Below, one piece after another: positions 45,047 to 55,592 of a stretch of 64,000 bases of DNA. The stretch lies in contig BRYA01001451.1 of assembly GCA_030267965.1 (NCBI GenBank), positions 37,677 to 101,676 on the forward strand, given 5' to 3'. Positions within the stretch are counted from its first letter, which is position 1, and each line of letters starts with the position of its first letter. The notes under the pieces are model-generated. The model searched no databases. It was not told the DNA's origin and saw only the letters and a list, made by a program, of their open reading frames with translations. Position numbers and translations under genes: made by a program. Source of the DNA: Triparma columacea. Its lineage: Eukaryota; Sar; Bolidophyceae; Parmales; Triparmaceae.

Positions 45047-45619
45047 CTACGTCGACTTTGCCAGCTTGCCTCCATTATCACGAGGAATCTCCGCGTAGCC
45101 TCGCTTTTGCCCCTTACTCTCAGCCTGCGAAAACCAACTAGCAGACGTCTTCCCTCCAGCCACCACTGTGTTTTCGCCGTCGCCAAAATCCCAGCTCTCC
45201 AGATCGTTCAAATCAACGTTACTCATCCCCAGCTTCTTGTACCAAACCTGAATTGATAGCAAAACGAACAGGATTCCTGCGTGTACGGAAGTGGGGTGTT
45301 GAGGGGAAGGAAGGAGCAATGACTCTCCACTTCACCTCGACACCAAAAACTTACCTCCAATAGCGCACACCAGCATAATGATCTCGGCGACATGGTAAAC
45401 TACTGACGTCTCCTCAACCTCATCACCCCCAAAATCATCATCATCGTTTCTGCTGTCTTCTTGGGAGCTTGTTGATTCGAGACGACGAGAATGAGAAACA
45501 AATCTGAGGTGATTGGGAGATTCCTGGGGACTCAGCGTTTGTGAAGCCCATCTTAAGGGTATCGCAAGGGCAAGGTTAATATTAGCAATCGTAACGATGA
45601 ATCGACAAGGCCAAGACAT
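45047..45619 (-). CDS. Small single-pass membrane protein, unknown
   Basis: Exons 45619-45355 and 45276-45047 give 164 residues. The N-terminus may be a signal peptide (MSWPCRFIVTIANINLALAIPL). A Ser/Asp-rich lumenal part follows. One span is created across the splice (AEIIMLVCAIGG + ILFVLLSIQVW), then a tail with DLNDLESWDFG and basic Gly/Lys residues. No family recognised. Confidence 0.58.
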
Positions 45620-45784
45620 CCCAATTTAATTATGCTAATAGTAAATTGAGAATCGAGATTTTGGGGAGTTTTGGTTTTCGCGTGTTCAGTGTTCAGTGGG
45701 TTGAAGTAAGTTGGGATATCAAGAGAGTTGAGCTTGAAGGCACAAAAACATACAGCACAAGGTTTCGATTCACAACATAATCTT

Positions 45785-46723
45785 TTAACAATCTGTGTTA
45801 ACAGGGGTATTTTCGTCCTGCGTCTCCCCGCCTCCGACAGAAGCCTGATCTCTCAGGTAACCCACCACGGAATCTGTATCGTTCGTACTGATGAGGCCGT
45901 GTGGCACCAACTTCGCACAATAGGTAAAAGGCCCCGTTCCAATCTTATTCACGCCTTCTGGAACGTTGACACTCTTCAGTTCCTTGCAGTACGAGAAGCA
46001 GTACGAGCCCAGCGACTCAACGGTGGTCGGTAGGGCGATAGATACCAAGGAGCTGCAGCCGTTGAAAGCGTACCCTCCAATTTCCCTCAAACCTTCAGGT
46101 AACAGAACTTGCTTCAAGCCACGGCAACCCTTAAAGGCGTTGTCACCCAGGACTTTTACACCATCTGGGATCGTCACGCTCACAAGATTCTCCGCATACA
46201 TAAATGCACACTTCCCCACTCTCTCAATCCCACTGCTGAAGGAGACATCTGTCAAAAATTTGTTTCTGCCGTCGTTCCGAAACGTTGGCAAGTCCTTTCC
46301 ATCGTGGCAAACTTGCGTCGGCTGGGGGGGGGGCTTCGGCTTTGTTTTAGTCCTCGCCCTCGACCTTGGACCCACGTGAATCTTTCCGAGCTTCTCTCTC
46401 CTCTTCTCCTCATCAAATACCTTCCTGCTCTCCTCGTCCCCCAACAATTCCTGGGCATGCTTTATCTCCCTAAAAATTGGCGCGGCATGGGGACTCTTGT
46501 TCTTGTCGGGGTGGTATTTGAGAGCCAATTTACGAAACGATTGCGAGATTTCAGCTTGACTGGCAGTGTTGGGGAGGGAGAGACAAAGATAAGGGTCCTC
46601 GTGAAGCTTTGCAGTCGTTGACTCCAGAAGTTTGGACCAGGCAAGGTTAGCTTCTTCACAGCCTCCTTCAACACGAAGGCCATCTAACGAATTTGATATG
46701 TTGCTCAAGCAAAAGGAAGCCAT
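45785..46723 (-). CDS. J-domain - LRR_5 fusion protein
   Basis: Single exon, 312 residues from the ATG at 46723. Residues about 45-108 are a J domain (DPYLCLSLPNTASQAEISQSF, LALKYHPDKNK with the HPD triad, AQELLGDEESRKVFDEEKR), so it should stimulate an Hsp70. After a basic Pro-rich linker (RARTKTKPKPPPQP) come five LRR_5 units (RVGKCAFMYAENLVSVTIPDG, VLGDNAFKGCRGL, EIGGYAFNGCSSL, SLGSYCFSYCKEL). The LRR units are more diverged than those of the 23.5-34.4 kb cluster. The LRR part likely selects the client or location. No signal peptide. Confidence 0.8.
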   Translation of the reverse strand: MASFCLSNISNSLDGLRVEGGCEEANLAWSKLLESTTAKLHEDPYLCLSLPNTASQAEISQSFRKLALKYHPDKNKSPHAAPIFREIKHAQELLGDEESRKVFDEEKRREKLGKIHVGPRSRARTKTKPKPPPQPTQVCHDGKDLPTFRNDGRNKFLTDVSFSSGIERVGKCAFMYAENLVSVTIPDGVKVLGDNAFKGCRGLKQVLLPEGLREIGGYAFNGCSSLVSIALPTTVESLGSYCFSYCKELKSVNVPEGVNKIGTGPFTYCAKLVPHGLISTNDTDSVVGYLRDQASVGGGETQDENTPVNTDC

Positions 46724-46938
46724 GAAACAGGATTCCCCCCGACTTATTTGCCAAATCAATAACAAACTACAGGTCCCGAAATTCTACGCCCTTGTGGAGC
46801 GAACCCTTGTACAGGAGACCAGTCGTGACTCCAACTTATCCAATATACTAAATACAGAATGATTCCTATCCCAATAATAAATATTCACCCCTTCCTTTTT
46901 GGTCTCCCTCAAATTATAATAATAAGTCCTCAAATCCC

Positions 46939-48270
46939 ATGAGCGCTTTTCTGTTCGCAGTAACCACGGTTGTTGCAACCACTCTTGCTCGGACTTCCGG
47001 CGCCGATAATAAGTCTAACGACTCTGACAGGTCTGTTGAAGGTACCATTCGCTACGACGACTCTGACAGGTCTGTTGAAGGTTCCATTCGCTACGACCTT
47101 TCTGTCGCTCACAAGGCATGCAATTACTTTGGGATGGATGAGCTCGTGTGGAACCATATTTCTGCGCGGCACGGATCCGGGTGGCTGATTACCCCTGGCA
47201 GGAGGATGTGGGATGCCATTGAACCGTCAGACATTGTCTCAGCCAGCGACAATTGCACTGCGGGTAAGTAAGACGCATAAATACGCACAAATACGCGTAA
47301 ATACACTTACACTTATACGACTTACACTATCGCTCTTCTATCCCCCTGTCCTATCCGCTGCGCCAATCGCCATCTCCCTCATCCCTTATCCAGACATTAT
47401 CCACTCCGCTGTCTATAAAGTTCGTCCCGATGTCAAGGCCATCATCCATCTTCACACCAAGTATGCGGCAGCAGTGTGCTGTATCGAGGGCGGGTTTATT
47501 CCACTTACACAGGTTAGAGGAGAATGGGCGAGAAGTGAAAGAGAATCGCCGGTTTTGTTACTCACCAACGCACTCTTTCCACGGCACGCTTTGCTCGCTG
47601 CAGGACGGCTCATTCTTCTTCAACAAAGTGGCAACTCATGAGTGGGAGGGCGTTTCTGATGACCCGGGAGAGGGGGAGAGGATCGGCAAGGCCGTTCTCT
47701 CTATTCCTGACTGCAACATCTTGCTCATGCCCAATCACGGCTTCTGCACCTTCGCGACTTCCGTTAAGGAGGCATTCATCCAAGCGTTCTACTTTGAGAA
47801 AGCCTGCGAAACACAAGTTCTTGCACCAAAATTTTGACTTTTAACTGTTTTCTGACCGGCTTTTTCCTCAAGGTGCCCCGTGTAGTGAGGATATTATTAT
47901 GTTTTATAGCCCATCGAATGCATGTCCTCCTAAGTGAGTTATTGGTGGTCCCCACACTCTTCGTGCTAATAAACAATCCTCTTGGGAAGCTTGCCATTGG
48001 GCTGGTTTTCGGTGGGTGAGGCATCTAAGCGATGTGGTGATGGGTTTGGTGGATTTTATACAGAGGTTGCAGGGAGGGTGAAAATGGATTTCAGCAAACG
48101 TCATTTTCACAAAACAGCAAAACAGCACCGGCAAGAAGCTGCTCGTTCCTCCGGCGGAAATCATGAAGAAAAGCGAGAGGCAGAACTATTCTGACGTTTT
48201 TCGCCCTGGGGAGTGCGAATGGGATGCCGTGTGTGATTTGATCGAGAGAAAGTATGGGGTCGGAAGGTAG
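46939..48270 (+). CDS. Class II aldolase/adducin-family protein with signal peptide
   Basis: Exons 46939-47263, 47394-47512, 47604-47816 and 48118-48270 join in phase for 269 residues. The N-terminus is hydrophobic (MSAFLFAVTTVVATTLA), suggesting entry to the secretory pathway or an organelle. The fold is recognisable from LVWNHISARH, WLITPG, SAVYKVRPDVKAIIHLHTKYAAA, LLMPNHGF and the terminal RPGECEWDAVCDLIER. Metal-ligand histidines HLH and NHG are present as in fuculose/ribulose-phosphate aldolases. Intron 3 has a weak donor (CAA|GTTCTT); if it is retained the protein stops at 47837 without the last helix. Substrate unknown. An internal 39-base duplication lies near the N-terminus. Confidence 0.72.
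47020..47097 (+). repeat. Tandem 39-base duplication in coding sequence
   Basis: Two adjacent copies (47020-47058 and 47059-47097) encode DSDRSVEGTIRYD and DSDRSVEGSIRYD just before the aldolase domain. Copies differ at few positions (for example ggtacc versus ggttcc), so the event is recent. Confidence 0.9.
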
Positions 48271-48456
48271 AGATGATGGGGATGGTGGTGGTGGAAGAAT
48301 ATATGTAGTGAAAGTCGCACGCTGGAGCGGTGATTGTAGGGTGTCGGTCCTCCATCATAAGGAGGATTTTTAGCCCTTGCCTGCTCTTGCAGACGTGAAA
48401 AAAAATTCAGTTTATGAAACAAATTGAGTTACAAGGTATTTTCGCATATTCATCAT

Positions 48457-50336
48457 TCAAACATCTGTTGTTGGATCAGAAACAGTCGTATCAACACCAC
48501 CACCCGCTGTTCCTGAAACCCTCACAACGTCGGGATACATATTACCTTCAGCATCAAAATCTGGGAACTCTTCCTCCTCTGGATCCTCTCCCTGATGGAC
48601 CCTCAAAAGCGCCCTAAGAAAGCCTTTCTCCTTCGGATCGGCGTAAGTCCAATTCTTGTAGTAGGCAAACACTCCGAACAGGCCTAACAATACGCACTCA
48701 GCGAACCCGTAAAGGAGTGGAATGCCGACCGCCTTAATTTGATCGTCACCCTCGTACATACCTAGGGCCATGCTGGTGGCGATCCCTACGTTCTGGTAGC
48801 AAGCTTCGATGGTGATAGCGACCCTCTCAGGGTCAGAGACATTGAAAAATTTCGACATGATGAAGGTCAACAAAAGTCCAGATCCACATGCCAGAAAAAC
48901 AGCGGCGAAGAATGCAGGTTCCCTTGAGTGGTAAGGGGGGGGGGGGGAGGACGTGATGCAACGGATGAGATTGTATCGGGAGGGAGGTGCATTGCGCTCG
49001 GAACGAGCGTTCTCCCTCTTCTCACCTGTTCCAGATCGGGGCATTCGCCTGGCCGACAAACATGGAAAACACTATCAGAGCAACACCGCAAATATTACCG
49101 AATCCTGCCGCCAAAGAGCGGAACTTCTTTGACAACTCAAATGAAGATATAGGCACCCCACCCTCTGGCGTGATTGTCGTCCTTTTTCTCCTTTGGTACG
49201 GATTCTGCACCACAAATTTATCCTCCGTTTTCTCGTCCTGGTGGAGGGGAGAACGCGTTAGCAGGAGCAAGAGAAACCACGCATTGTGAGGTATCCACAA
49301 GCGTCCCTTCAATCGTACATCCTCCTCACCTTATCCACTGGATTTGGAACTTTCATTGATACAGTTTGCTCCTGATAAGAGCCCTTTCCAACGGAAGAAC
49401 TGACCGGCTCATCAACCGGCGCATCAACTGATGCATCGGCCGATGCATCGGCCGACGACTTATCCCCATTACTTTCGGCATTCGGCACAATCTTGATGAA
49501 AGATTGCACAAGCTCGCCATCTTCAGTTCTTATGCTGCTTCTCCGCTCCTCGACTTCAATCTGGATATTTTCTTCGAGCTTGTAGCTCAAGTAGAGGCCA
49601 AGTATGATCCCCGCAATGACCACGCCGAGGGATATGGAAAACTCGGACCACTTTATCTCCGTCTTCTTGTCATCATTGTTTTTGAAGGCCAAGTGAGAAT
49701 AGAGCAAGAGGTTCAATGGTAGAGCCACTACGGCAAGGATGGACGACGCCGTAGTCATAGCAATAGAGAGGGCGAGGTTAGCGTTCATTACCGAGCACAT
49801 TAGGTTACTGGGGAGGAGCGAAGCGACGATCGAAGTGCTGGTCAATATATGTTGTGCAGCGACTTGGCACGCCCTTCCATCAACAGGCGTCTGCTCTCAC
49901 CTATAGCTTCCGCCTGGGGAAGATGTCACAACTATTATCATCATGGCGTAAAGAGGGTCCATCTTGATCGACTTGACCGTGACGAAGCCGACCAACGGCA
50001 TGATAAAGAACTGACAACCGAGGCCAATTAGGATCCCCGTCTTGTCACCGACGCGCTAAGGGGGAGAAAGCAGGTGGGTTGAGGAGGCGAAAAATACGAG
50101 GGAAGGTGAGAGGGATGTCGTAGGCTAGAACGAGCGGCCAGGAAGTGCCTACCTGCCGAATGATCTTAAATCGCGTGCTCGACGACATCCCAAAGACAAG
50201 GCAGAACTGTGAGAGGGTGAGGGTTAGAGCTTAAAGGCAGGTGCCGGGGTGGGGGGGGGGGGTGATTTTAGGGGAAGGGGGGGGTTTGTGGGCTCACCAG
50301 AAGGATATTCGAGACATACCCAGCCCACACCGACAT
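48457..50336 (-). CDS. BASS/SBF-type sodium-coupled transporter (SLC10-like)
   Basis: Six exons (50336-50298, 50206-50153, 50055-49901, 49807-49330, 49237-49026, 48922-48457) give 467 residues. It matches the bile acid:sodium symporter family: IGLGCQFFIMPLVGF, then SSPGGSYSN across a splice (family pattern CPGGxxSN), MNANLALSIAMTTASSILAVVALP, and a second half with FFNVSDPERVAITIEACYQNVGIATSMAL. A long hydrophilic, acidic loop (about residues 150-260) interrupts the two halves. The C-terminal tail is acidic. The first exon is short (MSVWAGYVSNILL); another upstream exon cannot be excluded. Plant relatives move pyruvate or other organic anions across plastid membranes, but the substrate here is not predictable. 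Confidence 0.8.
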
Positions 50337-50574
50337 GGGGCGCGGCGCTTGGAGGGCGGCGTGGGGAAGGTTGAGGTGAGGCAAAAAAGGGTAAATATCT
50401 TATCAAAAGAAAATGGGAGTTATACTGTAAATTTCGTAGAAACTGCATTCTCCACTAAATGTTCCGATAATATTATGCTCTCGCGCCCTCCTCTCCTGCC
50501 CTCCCATCCCATCCCCTCCCTCCCTGGAATCACAAAATTATGTCTTTCTCATCGACTCCTCGGTTAAATAATGT

Positions 50575-52761
50575 TCAGGCCTTCAGCTTCTTCTTCTTCT
50601 GCTCCCCGCCGTTGATTTTCTCGTTATCGTCCGCAATGAAGGTGTTGTCGTACGCCGAGTCGTGGACTCCAGCCGCCCTCCCGCTCGGGTCTGCCCTGCC
50701 CTCGAAGCTAGCGTCCCAGGCCATAGCCCTCTCGGTGCTGCAGGCGATGGACTTACCTCCCGGGACGGTCTCTGCGGCGGCGCGACCAGGGAAGAGCTCC
50801 TCGAAGATGCAACGGTAGCGGTAGCCCTCCTTGGTGAGGGGGGTGTTGTGGGGGAAGCGCTTGGAGGCCTGGGCGAAGAGGACGTCGGAGACCTCAGTCT
50901 CAGCGGCGTCCCTGAGAGAGTCCACCCAGCCGTACCCGACTCCGTCACTGAACTGTTCCTTCTGCCTCCAGAGAATTTCGTCGGGGAGGTAAGGGTCATC
51001 CGGGGTGTCAAACGCCTTCCTAACTGCCCACTTCTCGATCCTCTTGTCCTCGGGCTTGACGTTCTTGGTCTTGATCATTTTCTCCTTGGGATCTAGGGCC
51101 ATGGCGAGATCGAGGAAGTCCGCGTCTAAGAAGGGCACGCGGGGCTCGACCCCCCAGGCTGACATGGACTTGTTGCAGCGAAGGCAGTCGTACATGTAGA
51201 GGCGGGAGATCTTGTCTACAGTCTCCTCCTGGAACTCCCGGGCGTTGGGGCACTTGTGGAAGTAGAGGTAGCCGCCAAAGACCTCGTCCGCGCCCTCCCC
51301 GCTCAGAACCATCTTGATTCCCATGGCCTTGATCTTCCTCGCCATGAGGTACATGGGGGTGCTAGCGCGGATCGTGGTGACGTCGTAGGTCTCAACGTGG
51401 CGGACGACCTCCCTGATGGCGTCGAGGCCCTCCTGGAGGGAGTAGGTGTAGGCGTGGTGGGTGGTTCCGAGGAAGTCGGCGACCTTCTTGGCGGCCTTAA
51501 GGTCGGGGGAGTTGGGGAGGCCTACGGAGAAGGAATGGAGCTGGGGGAATGCGGAGGACTTCCTCTTGATGTGCCTGGACGCTATTGAGGCGACAAGGGA
51601 AGAGTCTAGACCCCCCGACAGCAGCACTCCCCAAGGTACATCTGACATCATGCGCCTGACGACGGCTTTCGTGAAGCCCTCGCGGAGCGCCATGGCGTTG
51701 TAGGGTTCAGTAGGGAGGGGCCCCCCAATGGGGGTCTCCTCGACGATGAACTTGGGCTTGTACCAGCGGACGAACTCCCCGTTGACAAACATGTGGCCGG
51801 GGGGGAACTGCTGGAGGGAGACGCAGTGCTTCACAATGGCCTTCATCTCGGAGGAGAACCAAATGCTGCCGTCGTTGCCCCACCCAATGTAGAGAGGTGT
51901 GATGCCAATGTGGTCGCGGACCGCGGTGAAGGTATTAGTGGAGGAGTCGTGGAGGACGAAGGAGAACATTCCGCGGAGCTTGTCGGCGAGGGATGGGGTG
52001 GTGCCGTACTTAGCGTAGAGGGGGAGGAGGACCTGGAGGGGGGAGGTGTGGGTGTGGGTGGCGGGTGTAAGTTTGTGGGATCCTAAAGGCGCGATAAGCG
52101 ATGGGGCTCGCTCACCTCGCAGTCCGATCCGGTCATAGGGTCGTATTCCTTAGCCTCGCTGGCGTAGAGTTCCTTGTAGTTGTAAATCTCCCCGTTTGCA
52201 GCAATGGTAACCTTTCCGTCCTTACTCGTGAACGGCTGCGCCCCACTGTCGGGGTCCATGATCGCCAACCTCTCGTGCGCCATGCCACTGACGGTCTTCC
52301 CGTCCGGAGAGGGGAGTATGTTGTAACCAGACCAATCAGGACCACGGTGACGGAGGGTGGAGGAACAGGATATCATCAGCTTGCGGAGCTCAGCCTCCGA
52401 CAACGTGGAGTTGAAGATGGCAAAGATTCCACTGCGGGGTGGGTGAGTAGGGAATGTTGTGTGGGTGGTGTTGAGTTAGAGTAGGACGGTGATGAAAGAG
52501 GGTAGGGTATGAGGATTGAGGTTAAACAAGGCATCAACGGGTCATAATGTTGACGAAATAGGAAATTAAAATGTATAATATCGGCTATTAGACGTCAATT
52601 TTTATCCAACTCCCACCCAAGCCTGATTTCACACATGGGAGTGCGACTACAGATCGTTGTTGTAATTGAGAATGGGGGTAAAGCTGACAATACGAGGCCC
52701 GAAAAACCCCTTCAGAGCGATAATGAATACGCCTTGACAGCGAGGTCATACTCACCACATC
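50575..52761 (-). CDS. asnB: Asparagine synthetase, glutamine-hydrolysing
   Basis: Exons 52761-52757, 52431-52116 and 52032-50575 give 592 residues. Exon 1 codes only ATG TG; joined to exon 2 it gives MCGIFAIFNS, so the nucleophile Cys-2 codon is split by the intron. The glutaminase part has RHRGPDWSG and ANGEIYNY. The synthetase part has the ATP-binding SGGLDSS loop and SGEGADEVFGGY. It makes Asn from Asp, Gln and ATP. The family's core length is about 550; the extra end is a basic tail (GGEQKKKKLKA). No targeting peptide is possible because Cys-2 must be N-terminal, so it is cytosolic. Confidence 0.94.
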
Positions 52762-53388
52762 CTCGAGAGAGTTTTCAATAAATGAAAGGGGGGGCGTGGT
52801 CGATGGGAGCCAAAAAAGGCAAGTTCAGTGAGCAAAAATGAAAGAGCAAGATTGTAGATCTCGTTGGGTCCGACTACGAAGCGATTTTTTCCACGACAGC
52901 AAGCGCACCGTACCTCAGCTGCAATTCCCACCCCTGCCTCGCGATAATGTCTTCAGAGGACGATTGAATTCATTCAATTGCAAGGGACCCTTCCAAATGC
53001 CTTCGTTGGACGTCCAAGGCGTCTTTGTACCTCAACGCGGGTTTTCTACGCCTTAGAGAGAAAAAAAAAACTTCAAACACCACTGCAAGCAGCCTCAAAA
53101 AGGATTTCAAGGTTTCCTTTATTGATGGGACCTGAAAACCACAACCAGCAAATTGAAAAAAACTCAAGTTTGGTGTTCTCTCCATCAATACTCAACGCAA
53201 AATACAACAACTTTACATTCAGGCCTCAATTGATCAATTGATCTACTCTTCACATATTTAACCTTCTGAAAACGAGCTCAACACCCCAAAAAAGTAACCT
53301 CTTTCTCGCTCCCGCCCCGCCCAACAAAAGTCTTCTTACCTCTTCACTCCTTCTTCACCCCCTTAATCCCCCCCCCCCTCACATCACG
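52762..53388. other. Intergenic between divergent genes
   Basis: No convincing gene. Short forward frames at 52838-53056 and 52978-53241 have no coding character and no homology that I recognise. The right end is C/T-rich before the ATG at 53389. Confidence 0.55.
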
Positions 53389-54045
53389 ATGCGTTGGCCT
53401 ACCATCCACCACAACCCCCCCGCCCACCCCTTCTGCGGTCCCATAACAACCCCAGGGACCCGTCCCTCTGACCCCTCCTCCCTCGAATGCCTCGACGACC
53501 TGATGGATGACGGGGATTGCATGCAGGGGACCGATAGCTACAGCAACGCCGAGCTTGCCTTAGGTCACGCCATCCACGGCTCTGGTACATTCACCCCCCT
53601 CCACCCCGGCACAGTAAGCAGGGACCCCAGCCCTACGATGCTCAGCGGAGGGGCCAGGAACGGGAGTTTCTCTTCGACGGATTCGCTGGTGTCGATGATG
53701 GCTGTCAACCCCCCCGTCCCTCCGTCCGTCGCTTACTGCCAGCAGCAGCAGCCCCCTGGGTGCCTCTTCCCTAACCGTCACCCGGACTTGAGCGGGTCGA
53801 TGACGGACGCTGATTATGGTAATTTGATCGTCATGGGGAAGGTGACCGAGGCCGGCCTCCTCGCCATGCTCGGGAACGACCACAGCAGGTTGGTCAGGGT
53901 GAAGAGGGAGGCCGTGCTTATGAGGCAGCAGCAGCAGAGGAGGGTGAGCTACGAGGGGAGAGGAAAGAGAGGGTGGGAGGAGGAGACTTTCCCGACAGGC
54001 ATGGAATTGCAGGGGGGAGGGAAGAGAAGGTGCAGCATGGAGTGA
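53389..54045 (+). CDS. Hypothetical protein, probably disordered regulator
   Basis: Single-exon frame of 218 residues. Not recognised. Pro/His-rich N-terminus, then ECLDDLMDDGDC, Ser-rich NGSFSSTDSLVSMM, two Gln runs, and a helical patch YGNLIVMGKVTEAGLLAMLGNDHSRLVRVKREAVLMRQQQQRR. The basic C-terminus (GRGKRGW, GGGKRRCSME) could be a nuclear signal. Composition suggests a transcription-related protein, but no domain is visible. Confidence 0.5.
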   Translation: MRWPTIHHNPPAHPFCGPITTPGTRPSDPSSLECLDDLMDDGDCMQGTDSYSNAELALGHAIHGSGTFTPLHPGTVSRDPSPTMLSGGARNGSFSSTDSLVSMMAVNPPVPPSVAYCQQQQPPGCLFPNRHPDLSGSMTDADYGNLIVMGKVTEAGLLAMLGNDHSRLVRVKREAVLMRQQQQRRVSYEGRGKRGWEEETFPTGMELQGGGKRRCSME

Positions 54046-54140
54046 GGGAAATTTGAGGGGAGAACGGGAATACACAATTCACGTTTGATCCAAAAAAATA
54101 GCGCACTCTTTTACACAGAAGAGCATCGTCTTTCTCCAAT

Positions 54141-55429
54141 TCAGCAAAAGTGCACCCCCCTCTTATTGAACTCTGCCAGCAGGCCTAGCAGGTCGTCAAT
54201 GTCAAGTTTCGTGACCCTCCTGTCCTTGTAAAGTTCCATCTCGCAGACGTTCCTCACGATTTGCTTAACCTCTTCCTCTTCGTTGTCCCCCCCCGCCCCC
54301 TCCCCCCCCCCTCCCTCCACGTCCATCGCCGCCCCCGCCCCCTTCATGGCCTTGTGCGTCCTCATGTTACCCCCGAGGAGCTTGTAGGTAGCCTTACTGT
54401 CAAGGACGCTCCTGATGGTCTTGTTCTTCCTGTTGAACAGCAGCCTAACCATGCCGTCCCACTCCCTGAAGTCAACCTTCACAGCCGGGACACGGGGGCT
54501 GAGCCTGACGACCCTGGACTCGACTTTTGGGGGAGGCCTGAAGTTGTTACGGCCGACCTTCATGAGCTGATCGACCCGAGCTAGGAGCTGCGTGTTTACC
54601 GAGAGCCTGCAGTAGAGGTTCTCCCCCGGCCTCGCCGACAGCCTCAGGGCGAACTCCTCCTGGAACAGCATGACGGCCGACCTGAAGAGGGGGCGGTGGG
54701 AGAGGAGCTTGAAGACTAGGCCGGAGGATATCTGGTAGGGGACGTTGGCGACGCAGACGTCGAAGTAGGGGAAGGCGGTCTTGAGGGCGTCGCCCTGGAC
54801 GACGGTCAGCTTGTGGTGGGACTCGGTACCCTCGACGCGCTTGGTGACCTCGCGGACCATTCGAGGGTCGTACTCGACGGCCGTTAGGGCGGAACACTGG
54901 GGGAGGAGCTTGACGGTGAGGTTGCCGGTACCGGGACCGATCTCGAGGACTTTGTCGGTAGGCTTGATGCGGGATTTTGCGACGATGGCGTCGATTATTG
55001 CAGGGTTCTTGAGGAAATTCTGGGGAAGAGAGAGAGGAAGGAACGAAGTTCAGAGGGTGAGGTTGAGGGTTGATGATGAGCTCAAGTATGGATTCTCCCA
55101 TCTACCAACGACCATCATCACCCAAACGTGGCAGATCATTGCTAATGTTTCCTAATCTCTACCATCTTTCCCATCCTTGTAGTGTGATCGATGATCAGGG
55201 CGACATGACTGGCACCAAAAAAGGCCCAAAAAGTGACTTTGCTTGAATAACTTTAACCTCACACCTAATTTAACTCCAATTGTATCCATCTCACCTGTCC
55301 ATACGCCTTAACTGGGTCCAAAAGGGCAGCTGTCCTCGTACCAGTTGCTGAGGACTGGTGGCCACCGGATCGAGAAGCTGCTGTGGTCACGCCAGAGTGG
55401 TGCGAGCGCGATGAGGGTTTCTTAGGCAT
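54141..55429 (-). CDS. DIM1: Dim1/KsgA-type rRNA adenine dimethyltransferase
   Basis: Exons 55429-55295 and 55019-54141 give 337 residues. It makes N6,N6-dimethyladenosines in the 3' terminal loop of small-subunit rRNA and is needed for pre-rRNA processing. Motifs: YGQNFLKNPAIIDAIV across the splice, VLEIGPGTGNLTVKL (SAM loop), VVQGDALKTAFPYFDVCVANVPYQIS (NLPY variant NVPY), and the eukaryotic-type block LYCRLSVNTQLLARVDQLMKVGRNNFRPPPKVESRVV. This last block matches the nucleolar Dim1 rather than the plastid or mitochondrial paralogues. A Gly/Glu insert (VEGGGGEGAGGDNEEEE) lies in the C-terminal domain. The N-terminus is basic and Ser-rich. Confidence 0.93.
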
Positions 55430-55592
55430 ATTATGTAATTGTTTAGGTGTATAATTTGTGTGTAGATTGTGGTATTGGATTCAAGAAAAAAGGATGGAGA
55501 TGAAGGAAGGGGATGGGGTGAGGGGTGAGGGTGATTCTCCGAATTAATAATATACATTCCTATAGAAATATCTCCGCTTCAAATACAACCAG

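Noticed and set aside
52838..53241. Forward ORFs between asparagine synthetase and the next gene.
   Set aside because: No family signal, AT-richer and no splice support.
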